A stretch of 64,000 nucleotides of DNA, from NCBI RefSeq assembly GCF_900129755.1, contig NZ_FQWT01000005.1, positions 248,001-312,000 on the forward strand, written 5' to 3'. The notes under the pieces are model-generated. The model made no database searches and was not told where the DNA came from. It saw only the letters and a program-made list of their open reading frames with translations. This document shows positions 39,331-47,560 of the stretch, in pieces (positions within the stretch are counted from its first letter, which is position 1; the number at the start of each line of letters is the position of its first letter). Source of the DNA: Chryseobacterium oranimense (lineage in GTDB: Bacteria; Bacteroidota; Bacteroidia; Flavobacteriales; Weeksellaceae). The translations under genes were made by a program, and so were the position numbers.

Positions 39331-40518
39331 ATGAGATATCATCAAGCGGGAAATATCCCACAAAAAAGACATACGATTTTCAAATCGCCGGAAGATAAAT
39401 TTTACTATGAACAGCTTTTCGGAACGGAAGGCTTTCACGGGATTTCCTCATTATTATACCATATACACAGACCTACACAGATCAAATCCATTGGAGTTGC
39501 AAAAGACGTAACACCAAAGATCGCAGTAGAAAAAAATGTTGCCCCAAGAATGTTTAAAGGAATGAATGTAAAGCCTGAAGACGATTTTATGGACAGCAGA
39601 AAGATCCTTCTGATGAACAACGACCTGAAAATGGGATTGTCGAAGCCGAGAAAGTCCATGGACTATTTCTATAAAAATGCAGAATGTGACGAACTTTTAT
39701 ATGTTCACCAGGGAACAGGAATCCTGAAAACCTTTGTTGGTGACCTGGAATTTGTTACCGGTGATTACCTTATTATTCCCAGAGGAACCATCTACCAGGT
39801 GGAACTGAAATCGGATGATACCGTATTTTTTGTACTGGAAAGCCACTCTCCTATTTATACACCGAAACGTTACAGAAATGAATTCGGACAGCTTTTGGAA
39901 CATTCACCTTTCTGCGAAAGAGACATCATAGCTCCGGTTTTTAAAGAGCCTAAAGATGAAAAAGGCGAGTTTTTAATTAAAGTAAAAAAACAAAACCAGA
40001 TCACAGATTTCATTTATGCAACACACCCTTTTGATGTGGTAGGATGGGACGGATATTTTTACCCTTATAAATTCAATATAAAAAACTTTGAGCCTATTAC
40101 CGGAAGAATTCACCAGCCGCCTCCGGTACACCAGAACTTTGAAGGCCATAATTTCGTAGTCTGTTCGTTCTGCGCCAGAATGTATGATTACCATCCTTTA
40201 GCTATTCCTGCACCTTATAATCACTCAAACATTGATTCCGATGAGGTTTTATTCTATACAGAGGGCGACTTTATGAGCCGTAACCACATCGACCTGATGG
40301 ATTTCACACTGCATCCGGGAGGAATCGTACACGGACCTCATCCGGGAGCTATGGAACGTAGTATCGGTAAAAAGTTCACGGAAGAATATGCCGTAATGGT
40401 TGATCCTTTCCGTCCATTGAAAATTACAGAAGAAGCTTTGAAAGTAGAAGATCCTTCATACAAAACTTCATGGCTGGAAGAATCGGACAAAACTATGGAA
40501 GACCGTTCCCAGGAATAA
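39331..40518 (+). CDS. hmgA: homogentisate 1,2-dioxygenase
   Basis: A 395-residue Fe(II) dioxygenase opening homogentisate to maleylacetoacetate. The cupin core includes MDYFYKNAECDELLYVHQG and GDYLIIPRGTIYQV; the iron/active-site region is PYNHSNIDSDEVLFY, with the C-terminal ligands around LHPGGIVHGPHPG. The length is a little shorter than in mammals, as is usual in bacteria. It is the first gene of a plus-strand run containing hppD and fumarylacetoacetase, and has a clear promoter. The pathway context makes the assignment firm. Confidence 0.93.
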   Translation: MRYHQAGNIPQKRHTIFKSPEDKFYYEQLFGTEGFHGISSLLYHIHRPTQIKSIGVAKDVTPKIAVEKNVAPRMFKGMNVKPEDDFMDSRKILLMNNDLKMGLSKPRKSMDYFYKNAECDELLYVHQGTGILKTFVGDLEFVTGDYLIIPRGTIYQVELKSDDTVFFVLESHSPIYTPKRYRNEFGQLLEHSPFCERDIIAPVFKEPKDEKGEFLIKVKKQNQITDFIYATHPFDVVGWDGYFYPYKFNIKNFEPITGRIHQPPPVHQNFEGHNFVVCSFCARMYDYHPLAIPAPYNHSNIDSDEVLFYTEGDFMSRNHIDLMDFTLHPGGIVHGPHPGAMERSIGKKFTEEYAVMVDPFRPLKITEEALKVEDPSYKTSWLEESDKTMEDRSQE

Positions 40519-40546
40519 AAAAAAATCACCCATAAAAAATTTCATT

Positions 40547-41821
40547 ATGTACAATTATATTAGTGCAGAAGAAGCGATATATACTGTAAAAAGCGGAAAC
40601 CGTGTATTTTTCCACGGAAGCGCATGTACCCCGAATTATTTAATTGATGAATTGGCGAGACAATCTCACCGTCTGCAAAATATAGAAATGGTTTCCATTA
40701 CCCAGCAGGGAAACGTTGAAATTGCTAAACCGGAATACAAGGACAGTTTCTTTGTCAATTCCTTATTCGTATCAACACCAGTGAGGGACGCGGTGAATTC
40801 GGACAGAGGCGACTTTGTTCCTGTGTTTTTAAGTGAAATCCCTATTCTGTTCAGAAAAAACATCCTTCCGCTTGATGTGGCTCTGGTAACCGTTTCTCCA
40901 CCGGACAAACATGGCTTCTGTACTTTGGGAACTTCCGTAGATGTAGCAAGAGCGGCTGTTGATACCGCTAAAACTATTGTTGCCATCGTTAATCCTTTAA
41001 TGCCGAGAACGCACGGAGACGGGATGATTCACATCAGCAGGATTCATAAGCTGGTATGGCACGAAGAAGAACTTCCTACCGTGGATTACGGTTCAAAAGT
41101 AGGTCCTGAAGAAATGCTAGTAGGGAAAAATGTAGCAGAACTTATTGAGGACAGATCGACATTACAGATGGGTATCGGGACTATTCCGGATGCTGTTCTG
41201 AAATGTTTAACCAATCATAAAGATCTTGGCGTTCATACGGAAATGCTGAGTGACGGTGTTATAGACCTGATCCAGAATGATGTGATCAACAACAAATACA
41301 AAGGTTACAACGATAATAAAACCATCACAAGCTTCTGCTTTGGAACCAGAAAGCTTTACGATTATGTGGACGACAATACTGTTTTTGCATTCAAAGATGT
41401 AAGTGATGTGAACTTCCCCATCAATATCATGAGGAATAAAAAAATGGTGGCCATTAATTCTGCCATTGAAATAGACCTTACCGGACAGGTATGTGCGGAC
41501 TCCATCGGGACATTGCAGTACAGCGGAATCGGAGGCCAGATGGACTTTATGAGAGGTGCAGCATTGAGCGAGGACGGAAAACCGATTATTGCCATCACCT
41601 CAAGGACCAAAAAAGGAGTCTCTAGGATCGTTCCTTTTCTTAAACAGGGGGCCGGTGTGGTAACAACAAGAGGGCATATCCATTACGTAGTGACAGAATA
41701 CGGCACAGCTTATTTATATGGTAAAAATCTCCGCCAAAGGGCTCAGGAGCTTATCAGTATCGCACATCCCGATGACAGGGAAATGCTGGAAAGGGCTGCT
41801 TATGAACGATTTAAACACTAA
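40547..41821 (+). CDS. acetyl-CoA hydrolase/CoA-transferase family
   Basis: A 424-residue family I CoA-transferase of the acetyl-CoA hydrolase/4-hydroxybutyrate CoA-transferase type. The two domains are visible: NYISAEEAIYTVKSGNRVFFHG, TVSPPDKHGFCTLGTSVD in the first, and MGIGTIPDAVL, HTEMLSDGVIDL (with the catalytic Glu) and GIGGQMDFMRGA in the second. In this operon, downstream of the homogentisate dioxygenase by 28 nt, it could move CoA to acetoacetate, the pathway product, but acetate or other acceptors are possible. Confidence 0.88.
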   Translation: MYNYISAEEAIYTVKSGNRVFFHGSACTPNYLIDELARQSHRLQNIEMVSITQQGNVEIAKPEYKDSFFVNSLFVSTPVRDAVNSDRGDFVPVFLSEIPILFRKNILPLDVALVTVSPPDKHGFCTLGTSVDVARAAVDTAKTIVAIVNPLMPRTHGDGMIHISRIHKLVWHEEELPTVDYGSKVGPEEMLVGKNVAELIEDRSTLQMGIGTIPDAVLKCLTNHKDLGVHTEMLSDGVIDLIQNDVINNKYKGYNDNKTITSFCFGTRKLYDYVDDNTVFAFKDVSDVNFPINIMRNKKMVAINSAIEIDLTGQVCADSIGTLQYSGIGGQMDFMRGAALSEDGKPIIAITSRTKKGVSRIVPFLKQGAGVVTTRGHIHYVVTEYGTAYLYGKNLRQRAQELISIAHPDDREMLERAAYERFKH

Positions 41822-41959
41822 GAAAATCACAGCTTTATTCTGTTTGAATGTTTTTAAAAAAAATTATGATTGCATATTAATAACTCAACAAAACTGGTCT
41901 TAGAAATAATTTAACATTTTGGCAGTGTTTTTGATAAACTCATTCAAAACCAAAGGAAA

Positions 41960-42745
41960 TTGAAAACTATATATAATTCGATAAGAGAAGAAGTTGGAAA
42001 GCATGAAAAAGTAAGAAATTCAGTTTTGGGGAATGTGGATGAATGGAAAAGAAGCCATTATATTATTCTTTCTGAAATTATAAAAGATGAATTATCTGAA
42101 GCTGAAGAACTAAAAGGGGGAAAAAAATTTGAAATAGGAAATACAATATCACATGTGACCCTGCAGCGTTTTTTTGAAAACGACTACCAGGACAAAACGC
42201 ATAATGATCTCAGATTTCTGAAAACACTGGATAAAATCTGCATTTTTCTGGGCTATAAAGACCTCAACGACTATATACAGTCCATGAAGTTGAAAAGGCC
42301 GGAAAAGGAACCGGTAGAAGGTGACCTTGAATTTCTCACCAAAATGGTATACGATTATTGTGCTACAGCATTTGAATTTTACAAAAAATTCCCGGAACAT
42401 AATACCGAAGTTTTTAAAGATCTGGTATTTGACGGTTCTCCGTTTCTGGAAAGAGCTTCCGGGTTCAGCAAAGAATTATGTGAAAGAGACTTTCATCTGG
42501 TGACTAAAAACAACCGTTCCAACTACGAGGTTTTTGATATTCATCTGGTTACCGATGAGCCAGAAAAAAAAATACTGGAAACCCAGGAATTCTGGAACCT
42601 TCTGTTCAAAGTAGGCGAAACCGGAGAGGAACATTTTGTGAATCAGCTAAATACCCAGATTTATTTTATCCGTAAAATAGATAATACATGGAAAATATGG
42701 GATAATTATAATCCCGATGCAGGCAGATTAAACAGAAAAGCCTGA
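41960..42745 (+). CDS. probable DNA-binding protein with NTF2-like domain, in tyrosine operon
   Basis: A 261-residue protein I do not recognise by name. It starts at a TTG after an AGGAAA purine stretch; no ATG is near. Residues about 60-107 (NTISHVTLQRFFENDY, then RFLKTLDKICIFLGYKDLND) follow the helix-turn-helix-like pattern seen in many Bacteroidota proteins (sTlkRff ... LdkLcxYLGYxxwxdF). The C-terminal half (about 120-255) looks like an NTF2/SnoaL-type fold ending FIRKIDNTWKIWDNY. It lies between the CoA-transferase and HPPD genes and may regulate the pathway. Function is not shown. Confidence 0.7.
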   Translation: MKTIYNSIREEVGKHEKVRNSVLGNVDEWKRSHYIILSEIIKDELSEAEELKGGKKFEIGNTISHVTLQRFFENDYQDKTHNDLRFLKTLDKICIFLGYKDLNDYIQSMKLKRPEKEPVEGDLEFLTKMVYDYCATAFEFYKKFPEHNTEVFKDLVFDGSPFLERASGFSKELCERDFHLVTKNNRSNYEVFDIHLVTDEPEKKILETQEFWNLLFKVGETGEEHFVNQLNTQIYFIRKIDNTWKIWDNYNPDAGRLNRKA

Positions 42746-42757
42746 ATAAAAAAATAG

Positions 42758-42794
42758 AGAAAGCCGTAGAAATTTCTACGGCTTTCTTCTTTTC
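42758..42794 (+). terminator. terminator before hppD
   Basis: A perfect 15-bp stem (42758-42772 with 42773-42787) built from AGAAAGCCGTAGAAA and its complement, followed by TCTTTT. It separates the hmgA transcript from hppD, which then needs its own promoter. Confidence 0.8.
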
Positions 42795-42858
42795 GAAAAT
42801 ATTTTTTTTTCACTTATTGGTGTATCAAAGATAAATATCCGATTTTATTATAAAGAAA

Positions 42859-42911
42859 CTTAAATATACTTAAATGAACTCTTCTTTAACATTATGTTAA
42901 CTATATTTAAG
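42859..42911. promoter_or_regulatory. inverted repeat upstream of hppD
   Basis: CTTAAATATACTTAA (42859-42873) and TTAACTATATTTAAG (42897-42911) are inverted copies with one mismatch and a 23-nt spacer, about 80-130 bp before the hppD ATG. The -7 element is unclear (TAATTTG near 42951-42957). Confidence 0.35.
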
Positions 42912-42988
42912 GAATCTACTTCAATACTTTCGCTATTTCTAAGATTTTTGTAATTTGCATTCATTAAAATAAAAGTAAAAATAGAAAT

Positions 42989-44119
42989 ATGTCAACACTT
43001 ACATTTGCCGAAAAAATTGCTCAAGCTGAGAATTTTTTACCTATCAACGGTACAGATTACATTGAGTTTTATGTAGGAAATGCTAAACAGGCTGCCCATT
43101 ATTACAAAACCGCTTTCGGTTTTCAGTCTGTAGCGTATGCTGGTCCTGAAACAGGAGTAAGAGACCGCGCTTCTTATGTTCTTCAGCAGGGGAAAATAAG
43201 ACTGGTATTAACAACAGGGCTTAAATCCGACTCACTTATCAGCGAGCACGTAAAAAAACATGGTGATGGAGTGAAAGTTTTGGCACTTTGGGTAGACGAC
43301 GCTTACAAAGCTTTTGAAGAAACTACCAAAAGAGGTGGAAAACCATATCTGGAGCCAGTAACTTTAACAGATGACAACGGTGAGGTAAGAATGTCCGGAA
43401 TTTATACTTACGGAGAAACGATCCACATGTTTGTTGAAAGAAAAAACTATAAAGGAGCTTTCATGCCCGGATATGAAAAATGGGAAAGCGATTACAACCC
43501 TGAAGAAGCAGGCTTATTATACGTAGACCATTGTGTAGGAAACGTAGACTGGAACAGAATGCTCCCTACCGTAGAATGGTACGAAAAAGTAATGGGATTT
43601 GTGAACATCCTTTCTTTTGATGACAAGCAGATCAATACGGAATATTCTGCATTGATGTCTAAAGTGATGTCCAACGGAAACGGATACGCGAAATTCCCGA
43701 TCAATGAGCCGGCAGAAGGTAAGAAGAAGTCCCAGGTAGAAGAATATCTTGATTTCTATGAAGGGGAAGGCGTACAGCACATTGCAGTAGCGACAAAAGA
43801 TATCATCCATACAGTAACCGAATTAAAAAAACGCGGAGTAGAGTTTCTTTCTGCTCCACCAGAGGCTTACTACGATATGGTTCCAGAAAGAGTTGGACAT
43901 ATTGATGAAGATCTTAAAAAATTACAGGACTTAGGCATCCTTATTGATCATGATGAAGAAGGCTACCTGCTTCAGATATTTACGAAGCCTGTAGAAGACC
44001 GTCCTACTCTATTCTTTGAAATCATTGAAAGACACGGTGCACAGAGTTTTGGTGCCGGAAATTTCAAAGCATTATTCGAAGCATTGGAAAGAGAGCAGGA
44101 AAGAAGAGGAAATCTTTAA
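42989..44119 (+). CDS. hppD: 4-hydroxyphenylpyruvate dioxygenase
   Basis: A 376-residue Fe(II), non-2-oxoglutarate dioxygenase turning 4-hydroxyphenylpyruvate into homogentisate. Two vicinal oxygen chelate domains are present. The iron ligands are His in LLYVDHCVGNV, His in GVQHIAVATKDI and Glu in TKPVEDRPTLFFEIIERHG; the C-terminal GAGNFKALFEALE helix gates the active site. The length is standard. It has its own leader, with a terminator upstream and another right after. With hmgA and fumarylacetoacetase this gives tyrosine degradation from 4-hydroxyphenylpyruvate. Confidence 0.95.
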   Translation: MSTLTFAEKIAQAENFLPINGTDYIEFYVGNAKQAAHYYKTAFGFQSVAYAGPETGVRDRASYVLQQGKIRLVLTTGLKSDSLISEHVKKHGDGVKVLALWVDDAYKAFEETTKRGGKPYLEPVTLTDDNGEVRMSGIYTYGETIHMFVERKNYKGAFMPGYEKWESDYNPEEAGLLYVDHCVGNVDWNRMLPTVEWYEKVMGFVNILSFDDKQINTEYSALMSKVMSNGNGYAKFPINEPAEGKKKSQVEEYLDFYEGEGVQHIAVATKDIIHTVTELKKRGVEFLSAPPEAYYDMVPERVGHIDEDLKKLQDLGILIDHDEEGYLLQIFTKPVEDRPTLFFEIIERHGAQSFGAGNFKALFEALEREQERRGNL

Positions 44120-44136
44120 TTTAAATATAGAATTAT

Positions 44137-44178
44137 AAAGTTTTGTCAGGATGAAAAGTCCTGACAAAACTTTTTTTT
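44137..44178 (+). terminator. terminator after hppD
   Basis: A perfect 15-bp stem (44137-44151 with 44159-44173), 7-nt loop, then eight T counting those in the stem. Strong. Confidence 0.9.
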
Positions 44179-44191
44179 AAAACACACATTT

Positions 44192-44650
44192 ATGAGAAAA
44201 TTACTAATCGGGGTTTTATTTTTCGGAACATTAGGGCTTAAAGCTCAGTATGGAACCCTTAATGAAATCCTGAACCGTTTGGAAGAAAGAAAAGGCATTA
44301 ATCAGCATCTTGAAAAAGTGAATATAGACAATAAAAAATTTGTCTTCATTAAGGATGCAGAGGACCACACGGAAAGAGACTTTATTATTATCAAAGGTAA
44401 AGAAGCTACTTATGTAGAAGTTTTTGATGACAAAGCAACCGGAGAAAGCAGTTCAAACATTTTCACGGGGGATATCATCAGGAAAAAAAACATTCTTTCA
44501 CTTAGAGCAGACAAACTTGAAAATAAAAAAGTTCCGCTGCCTGTTACCAAAACTCTGCTGCTGACAAAGCAGGATGATATCCTGTATCTTATCGATGTCA
44601 ACACAAAAGACAGATGGATAGATGAAGCCTCTTATTCCAAAAAGAAATAA
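44192..44650 (+). CDS. small secreted protein of unknown function
   Basis: A 152-residue protein with a signal peptide (about 1-18, LGLKAQ). The mature part is charged and beta-rich (NKKFVFIKDAEDHTERDFII, KEATYVEVFDDKATGESSS, KVPLPVTKTLLLTKQDD), consistent with a small soluble periplasmic protein. I do not recognise a family. It lies between hppD, after a strong terminator, and the fumarylacetoacetase gene, so it may share a transcript with the latter, but there is no functional evidence. Confidence 0.65.
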   Translation: MRKLLIGVLFFGTLGLKAQYGTLNEILNRLEERKGINQHLEKVNIDNKKFVFIKDAEDHTERDFIIIKGKEATYVEVFDDKATGESSSNIFTGDIIRKKNILSLRADKLENKKVPLPVTKTLLLTKQDDILYLIDVNTKDRWIDEASYSKKK

Positions 44651-44722
44651 TTCCCGGAAAATCAGGTTAGCAGATCTGGATAGATTTGTTATCTTACCGT
44701 TTTAATTTAAATTCCAAAAAAT

Positions 44723-45970
44723 ATGAAATCATTTGTAGAATATTCTTCAGATTCAGACTTTTCTATACATAATATTCCTTTCGGGGTAGCCGTTTTTAAT
44801 AAAGAATATATCGGATGCTGTACAAGGATCGGTGATCAGGTCATTGATCTTGCTACCCTTTACGATCTTGCCTATTTTGAAGATATTGAAGGATTGGCTG
44901 ATAATGTCTTTGAAGCTTACACCATCAACGAGTTCATTGAACTTGGAAAACCTGTTACCAATGCTGTCCGTACCAGAATTCAGGAGCTTCTTCAGGAAGG
45001 TTCTGCCTTGTCAAAAGACGAAAAAACGATTGAGGATGCATTTTACGACCTTGACAAAGTAAAAATGATGATGCCTGTGCACATCCCGAATTATACGGAT
45101 TTTTACAGCAGCATAGAACATGCAACGAATGTGGGAAAAATGTTCCGCGATCCTGCCAACGCCCTGCTTCCCAACTGGAAACATCTTCCGGTAGGTTATC
45201 ACGGGAGAGCTTCATCCATCGTAGTTTCAGGAACGGATATTAACCGACCGAAAGGACAGACCAAGCCTGCAGATGTAGAAAAACCGATTTTCGGACCAAG
45301 CAAGCAGCTTGATTTTGAACTGGAAATGGCCTTCATTCTTAACAGAAACACGGAAATGGGAGAAAGCATTTCTACAAAAGACGCTGAAGATGCTATTTTC
45401 GGAATGGTTGTTTTCAATGACTGGTCTGCAAGAGACATCCAGTCCTGGGAATATGTTCCACTGGGACCTTTTCTGGCTAAAAATTTCGGTTCATCCATTT
45501 CTCCATGGGTCGTTACCCTTGAAGCTCTGGAACCGTTCAGAACAGCTTCTCCAAAACAGGATCCTGAAGTTTTAGACTATTTAAAGTTTGAAGGTGACAA
45601 AAACTATGATATCAATCTTGAAGTATACCTGAAACCGGAAAATGGCGAAGAAAACCTGATTTCAGAAAGTAATTATAAATACATGTACTGGAATATGACC
45701 CAGCAGCTGGCTCACCATACGGTAAACGGGTGTAATGTAGAGGTTGGTGACCTTTATGCAAGCGGAACCATTTCAGGACGCGATCCGAAATCATTCGGGT
45801 CTATGCTTGAGCTTACCTGGAGAGGACAAAACCCTTTAAAGCTAAGCAATGGCCAGGAAAGAAAATTCATTGAAGATAACGATACGGTTACCATGAAAGC
45901 CTGGGCAGAAAAAGATGGGGTGAGAGTAGGTTTTGGTGAAGTTTCAGGGAAAATTATTCCTTCGATTTAA
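44723..45970 (+). CDS. fahA: fumarylacetoacetase
   Basis: A 415-residue hydrolase cleaving fumarylacetoacetate to fumarate and acetoacetate. Metal and active-site blocks: NYTDFYSSIEHATNVG (Asp ligand and catalytic His), PVGYHGRASSIVVSG, QLDFELEMAFIL (Glu ligands), FNDWSARDIQSWEYVPLGPF (Asp ligand) and the late NGCNVEVGDLYASGTISG. Length is that of the whole-protein type, not the small FAH-fold hydrolases. It is the last pathway enzyme present; the flavin reductase gene follows. No maleylacetoacetate isomerase gene is found in the window. Confidence 0.95.
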   Translation: MKSFVEYSSDSDFSIHNIPFGVAVFNKEYIGCCTRIGDQVIDLATLYDLAYFEDIEGLADNVFEAYTINEFIELGKPVTNAVRTRIQELLQEGSALSKDEKTIEDAFYDLDKVKMMMPVHIPNYTDFYSSIEHATNVGKMFRDPANALLPNWKHLPVGYHGRASSIVVSGTDINRPKGQTKPADVEKPIFGPSKQLDFELEMAFILNRNTEMGESISTKDAEDAIFGMVVFNDWSARDIQSWEYVPLGPFLAKNFGSSISPWVVTLEALEPFRTASPKQDPEVLDYLKFEGDKNYDINLEVYLKPENGEENLISESNYKYMYWNMTQQLAHHTVNGCNVEVGDLYASGTISGRDPKSFGSMLELTWRGQNPLKLSNGQERKFIEDNDTVTMKAWAEKDGVRVGFGEVSGKIIPSI

Positions 45971-45993
45971 TTCAACTTTAAATAAATAATCCG

Positions 45994-46088
45994 GATGCTT
46001 CGACTCCGCTCAGCATGACATCATTAAATTATTTGCTAATAAAAACAGTTAGTATTAAAAATGTTATGCTGAGCGGAGTTGAAGCATC
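45994..46088. repeat. REP-like inverted repeat pair downstream of fahA
   Basis: Two 27-nt arms (45994-46020 and 46062-46088) are inverted copies with two differences, both G-U wobbles in plus-strand RNA, separated by 41 nt. Each arm contains ATGCTTC, ACTCCGCTCAGCAT. Very similar to common dispersed elements and partly to the element at 36624. It may end or protect the fahA mRNA. Confidence 0.65.
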
Positions 46089-46138
46089 TTTTACATAATT
46101 TGAACACTTAAGTTTAATTGAGTGTTAAAAAACAAAAT

Positions 46139-46963
46139 ATGAAAACAGTAATACCCTCCGAATTATCTCCCGTACAGCTCCAGACCATCATGCAGACCGC
46201 TGTGTCACCGCGACCGATTGCTTTAGCTTCTACAGTTGATAAAAACGGAACTATCAATTTATCTCCTTTCAGCTTTTTTAATATGTTCAGCACCGTTCCC
46301 CCGATTCTGATTTTTTCACCTTCGAGGAGAGTACGGGACAATACCACAAAACATACTTTGGAAAATGTACTGGAAGTTCCTGAAGTAGTAATCGGGACTG
46401 TAAATTTTCCGATTGTACAGCAGATTTCTTTAGCTTCCACAGAATATGAAACCGGAGTCAATGAGTTTATTAAGTCCGGTTTGACCATGAAAGAGGCAGA
46501 TCTGGTACAGCCCAAACTGATTGAAGAATGCCCTGTCAACTTCGAATGTAAAGTTTTAGAGGTAAAATCATTAGGCGATCAGGGAGGTGCAGGAAACCTT
46601 GTGATCTGTGAAGTGCAGAAAATCCATATCAGGGAAGAATACCTGAACGAAGAAGGAAATTTGGATCAGCAGAAACTGGATATGGTAGCCCGTCTGGGAA
46701 GCAACTGGTATTCCAGAAGCAATGAGAACAGCCTTTTTGAAGTTCCGAAGCCATTGGTAACAAAAGGAATCGGGTTTGATCTTCTGCCGGATGCCATCAA
46801 ATACAGTAAGGTATTTACAGGAAACGACCTGGGAATGCTTGCCAATGTAGAAGTTCTTCCTTCCGGAGATTTTCATGCAGATGAGAATGTTCATCTGGAT
46901 GCTCAGAAATTACTTCTGGAAAGCAGAATTGAAGAAGCCTGGGCGCTTTTAACAATACAATAA
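46139..46963 (+). CDS. flavin reductase-like FMN-binding protein
   Basis: A 274-residue FMN-binding split-barrel protein. Features: VSPRPIALASTVDKNGTINL, SPFSFFNMFSTVPPILIFSPS (flavin-binding strand-loop) and NTTKHTLENV. They match the flavin reductase/DIM6-NTAB group that uses NAD(P)H to reduce flavin for monooxygenases. The ATG at 46139 is preferred to a TTG seven codons upstream. It follows the tyrosine genes but could be independently expressed, given the repeat element in between. Its link to aromatic breakdown is unproven. Confidence 0.85.
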   Translation: MKTVIPSELSPVQLQTIMQTAVSPRPIALASTVDKNGTINLSPFSFFNMFSTVPPILIFSPSRRVRDNTTKHTLENVLEVPEVVIGTVNFPIVQQISLASTEYETGVNEFIKSGLTMKEADLVQPKLIEECPVNFECKVLEVKSLGDQGGAGNLVICEVQKIHIREEYLNEEGNLDQQKLDMVARLGSNWYSRSNENSLFEVPKPLVTKGIGFDLLPDAIKYSKVFTGNDLGMLANVEVLPSGDFHADENVHLDAQKLLLESRIEEAWALLTIQ

Positions 46964-46974
46964 TTCCACAATAG

Positions 46975-47002
46975 AAAAACCAGCCATCAGGCTGGTTTTT
47001 TT
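46975..47002. terminator. terminator after the flavin reductase-like gene
   Basis: An 11-bp stem AAAAACCAGCC (46975-46985) and GGCTGGTTTTT (46990-47000), ATCA loop, T run. It lies between converging genes and may act on both strands. Confidence 0.9.
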
Positions 47003-47024
47003 CTTTCTACAGATCTGGAACTGC

Positions 47025-47507
47025 TTACATAGACTTGAGTACATCAGTAATCTTAATTTTTTCTTTCTCAGTAAAATCTGTTATTTTTCCATTTTTGTCA
47101 ATAGCTACATTTAGATTATCGTTCTTGGAATCATAGAAGATGGACGTTGAATATCCGGGGCAGTCATGTTGCTTACATCCTGTTACCTTATAGATTCCGT
47201 TTTCGGATACAATTTGGGATTCTACATTGAAGTTGTTAAAAATTTCATCGTATTGCGCCCCTGTAATTCTCTTAACCCTGTCTGTAAAATCTTTATTTTC
47301 AAAAAGTTTGATATCATGAGGGTATTTTCCTATATTGTTCGTAATGATACTACGGGTGGAAGAAGATGCGGAAGAACTCGCTGAGTCTGCTTTTATTGTT
47401 ACAGAATCTTTAATTGTTGCTGGAGATGGATCAATTTTTGTCTCTTTTTTACAGGAAACTACTGTTAATAACGAAAACGCACAGGCGTTTAAGATCAGTT
47501 TTTTCAT
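47025..47507 (-). CDS. Ivy-like lysozyme inhibitor lipoprotein
   Basis: A 160-residue lipoprotein (lipobox VVSC, Cys19), followed by a Ser-rich spacer (about 33-52) and a domain at about 60-155. The diagnostic feature is CKQHDC at residues 111-116, preceded by NGIYKVTG and followed by a polar strand (YSTSIFYDSKNDN). E. coli Ivy, which inhibits vertebrate (c-type) lysozyme by inserting the disulfide-bridged CKPHDC loop into the enzyme, has the same Cys-Lys-x-His-Asp-Cys with an equivalent strand before it. The role here would be defence against host lysozyme at the outer membrane. The call rests on this motif and context, not on overall similarity. Confidence 0.6.
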   Translation of the reverse strand: MKKLILNACAFSLLTVVSCKKETKIDPSPATIKDSVTIKADSASSSASSSTRSIITNNIGKYPHDIKLFENKDFTDRVKRITGAQYDEIFNNFNVESQIVSENGIYKVTGCKQHDCPGYSTSIFYDSKNDNLNVAIDKNGKITDFTEKEKIKITDVLKSM

Positions 47508-47560
47508 AATTCATTAATATGTGAAAAACTAACACTCAAATTTTATGCCATATACCAATA

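Noticed and set aside
40547..41821. Acetate:succinate CoA-transferase of the TCA cycle
   Set aside because: The family fits several acceptors; placement in the tyrosine cluster favours, but does not prove, acetoacetate, so no specific name was given.
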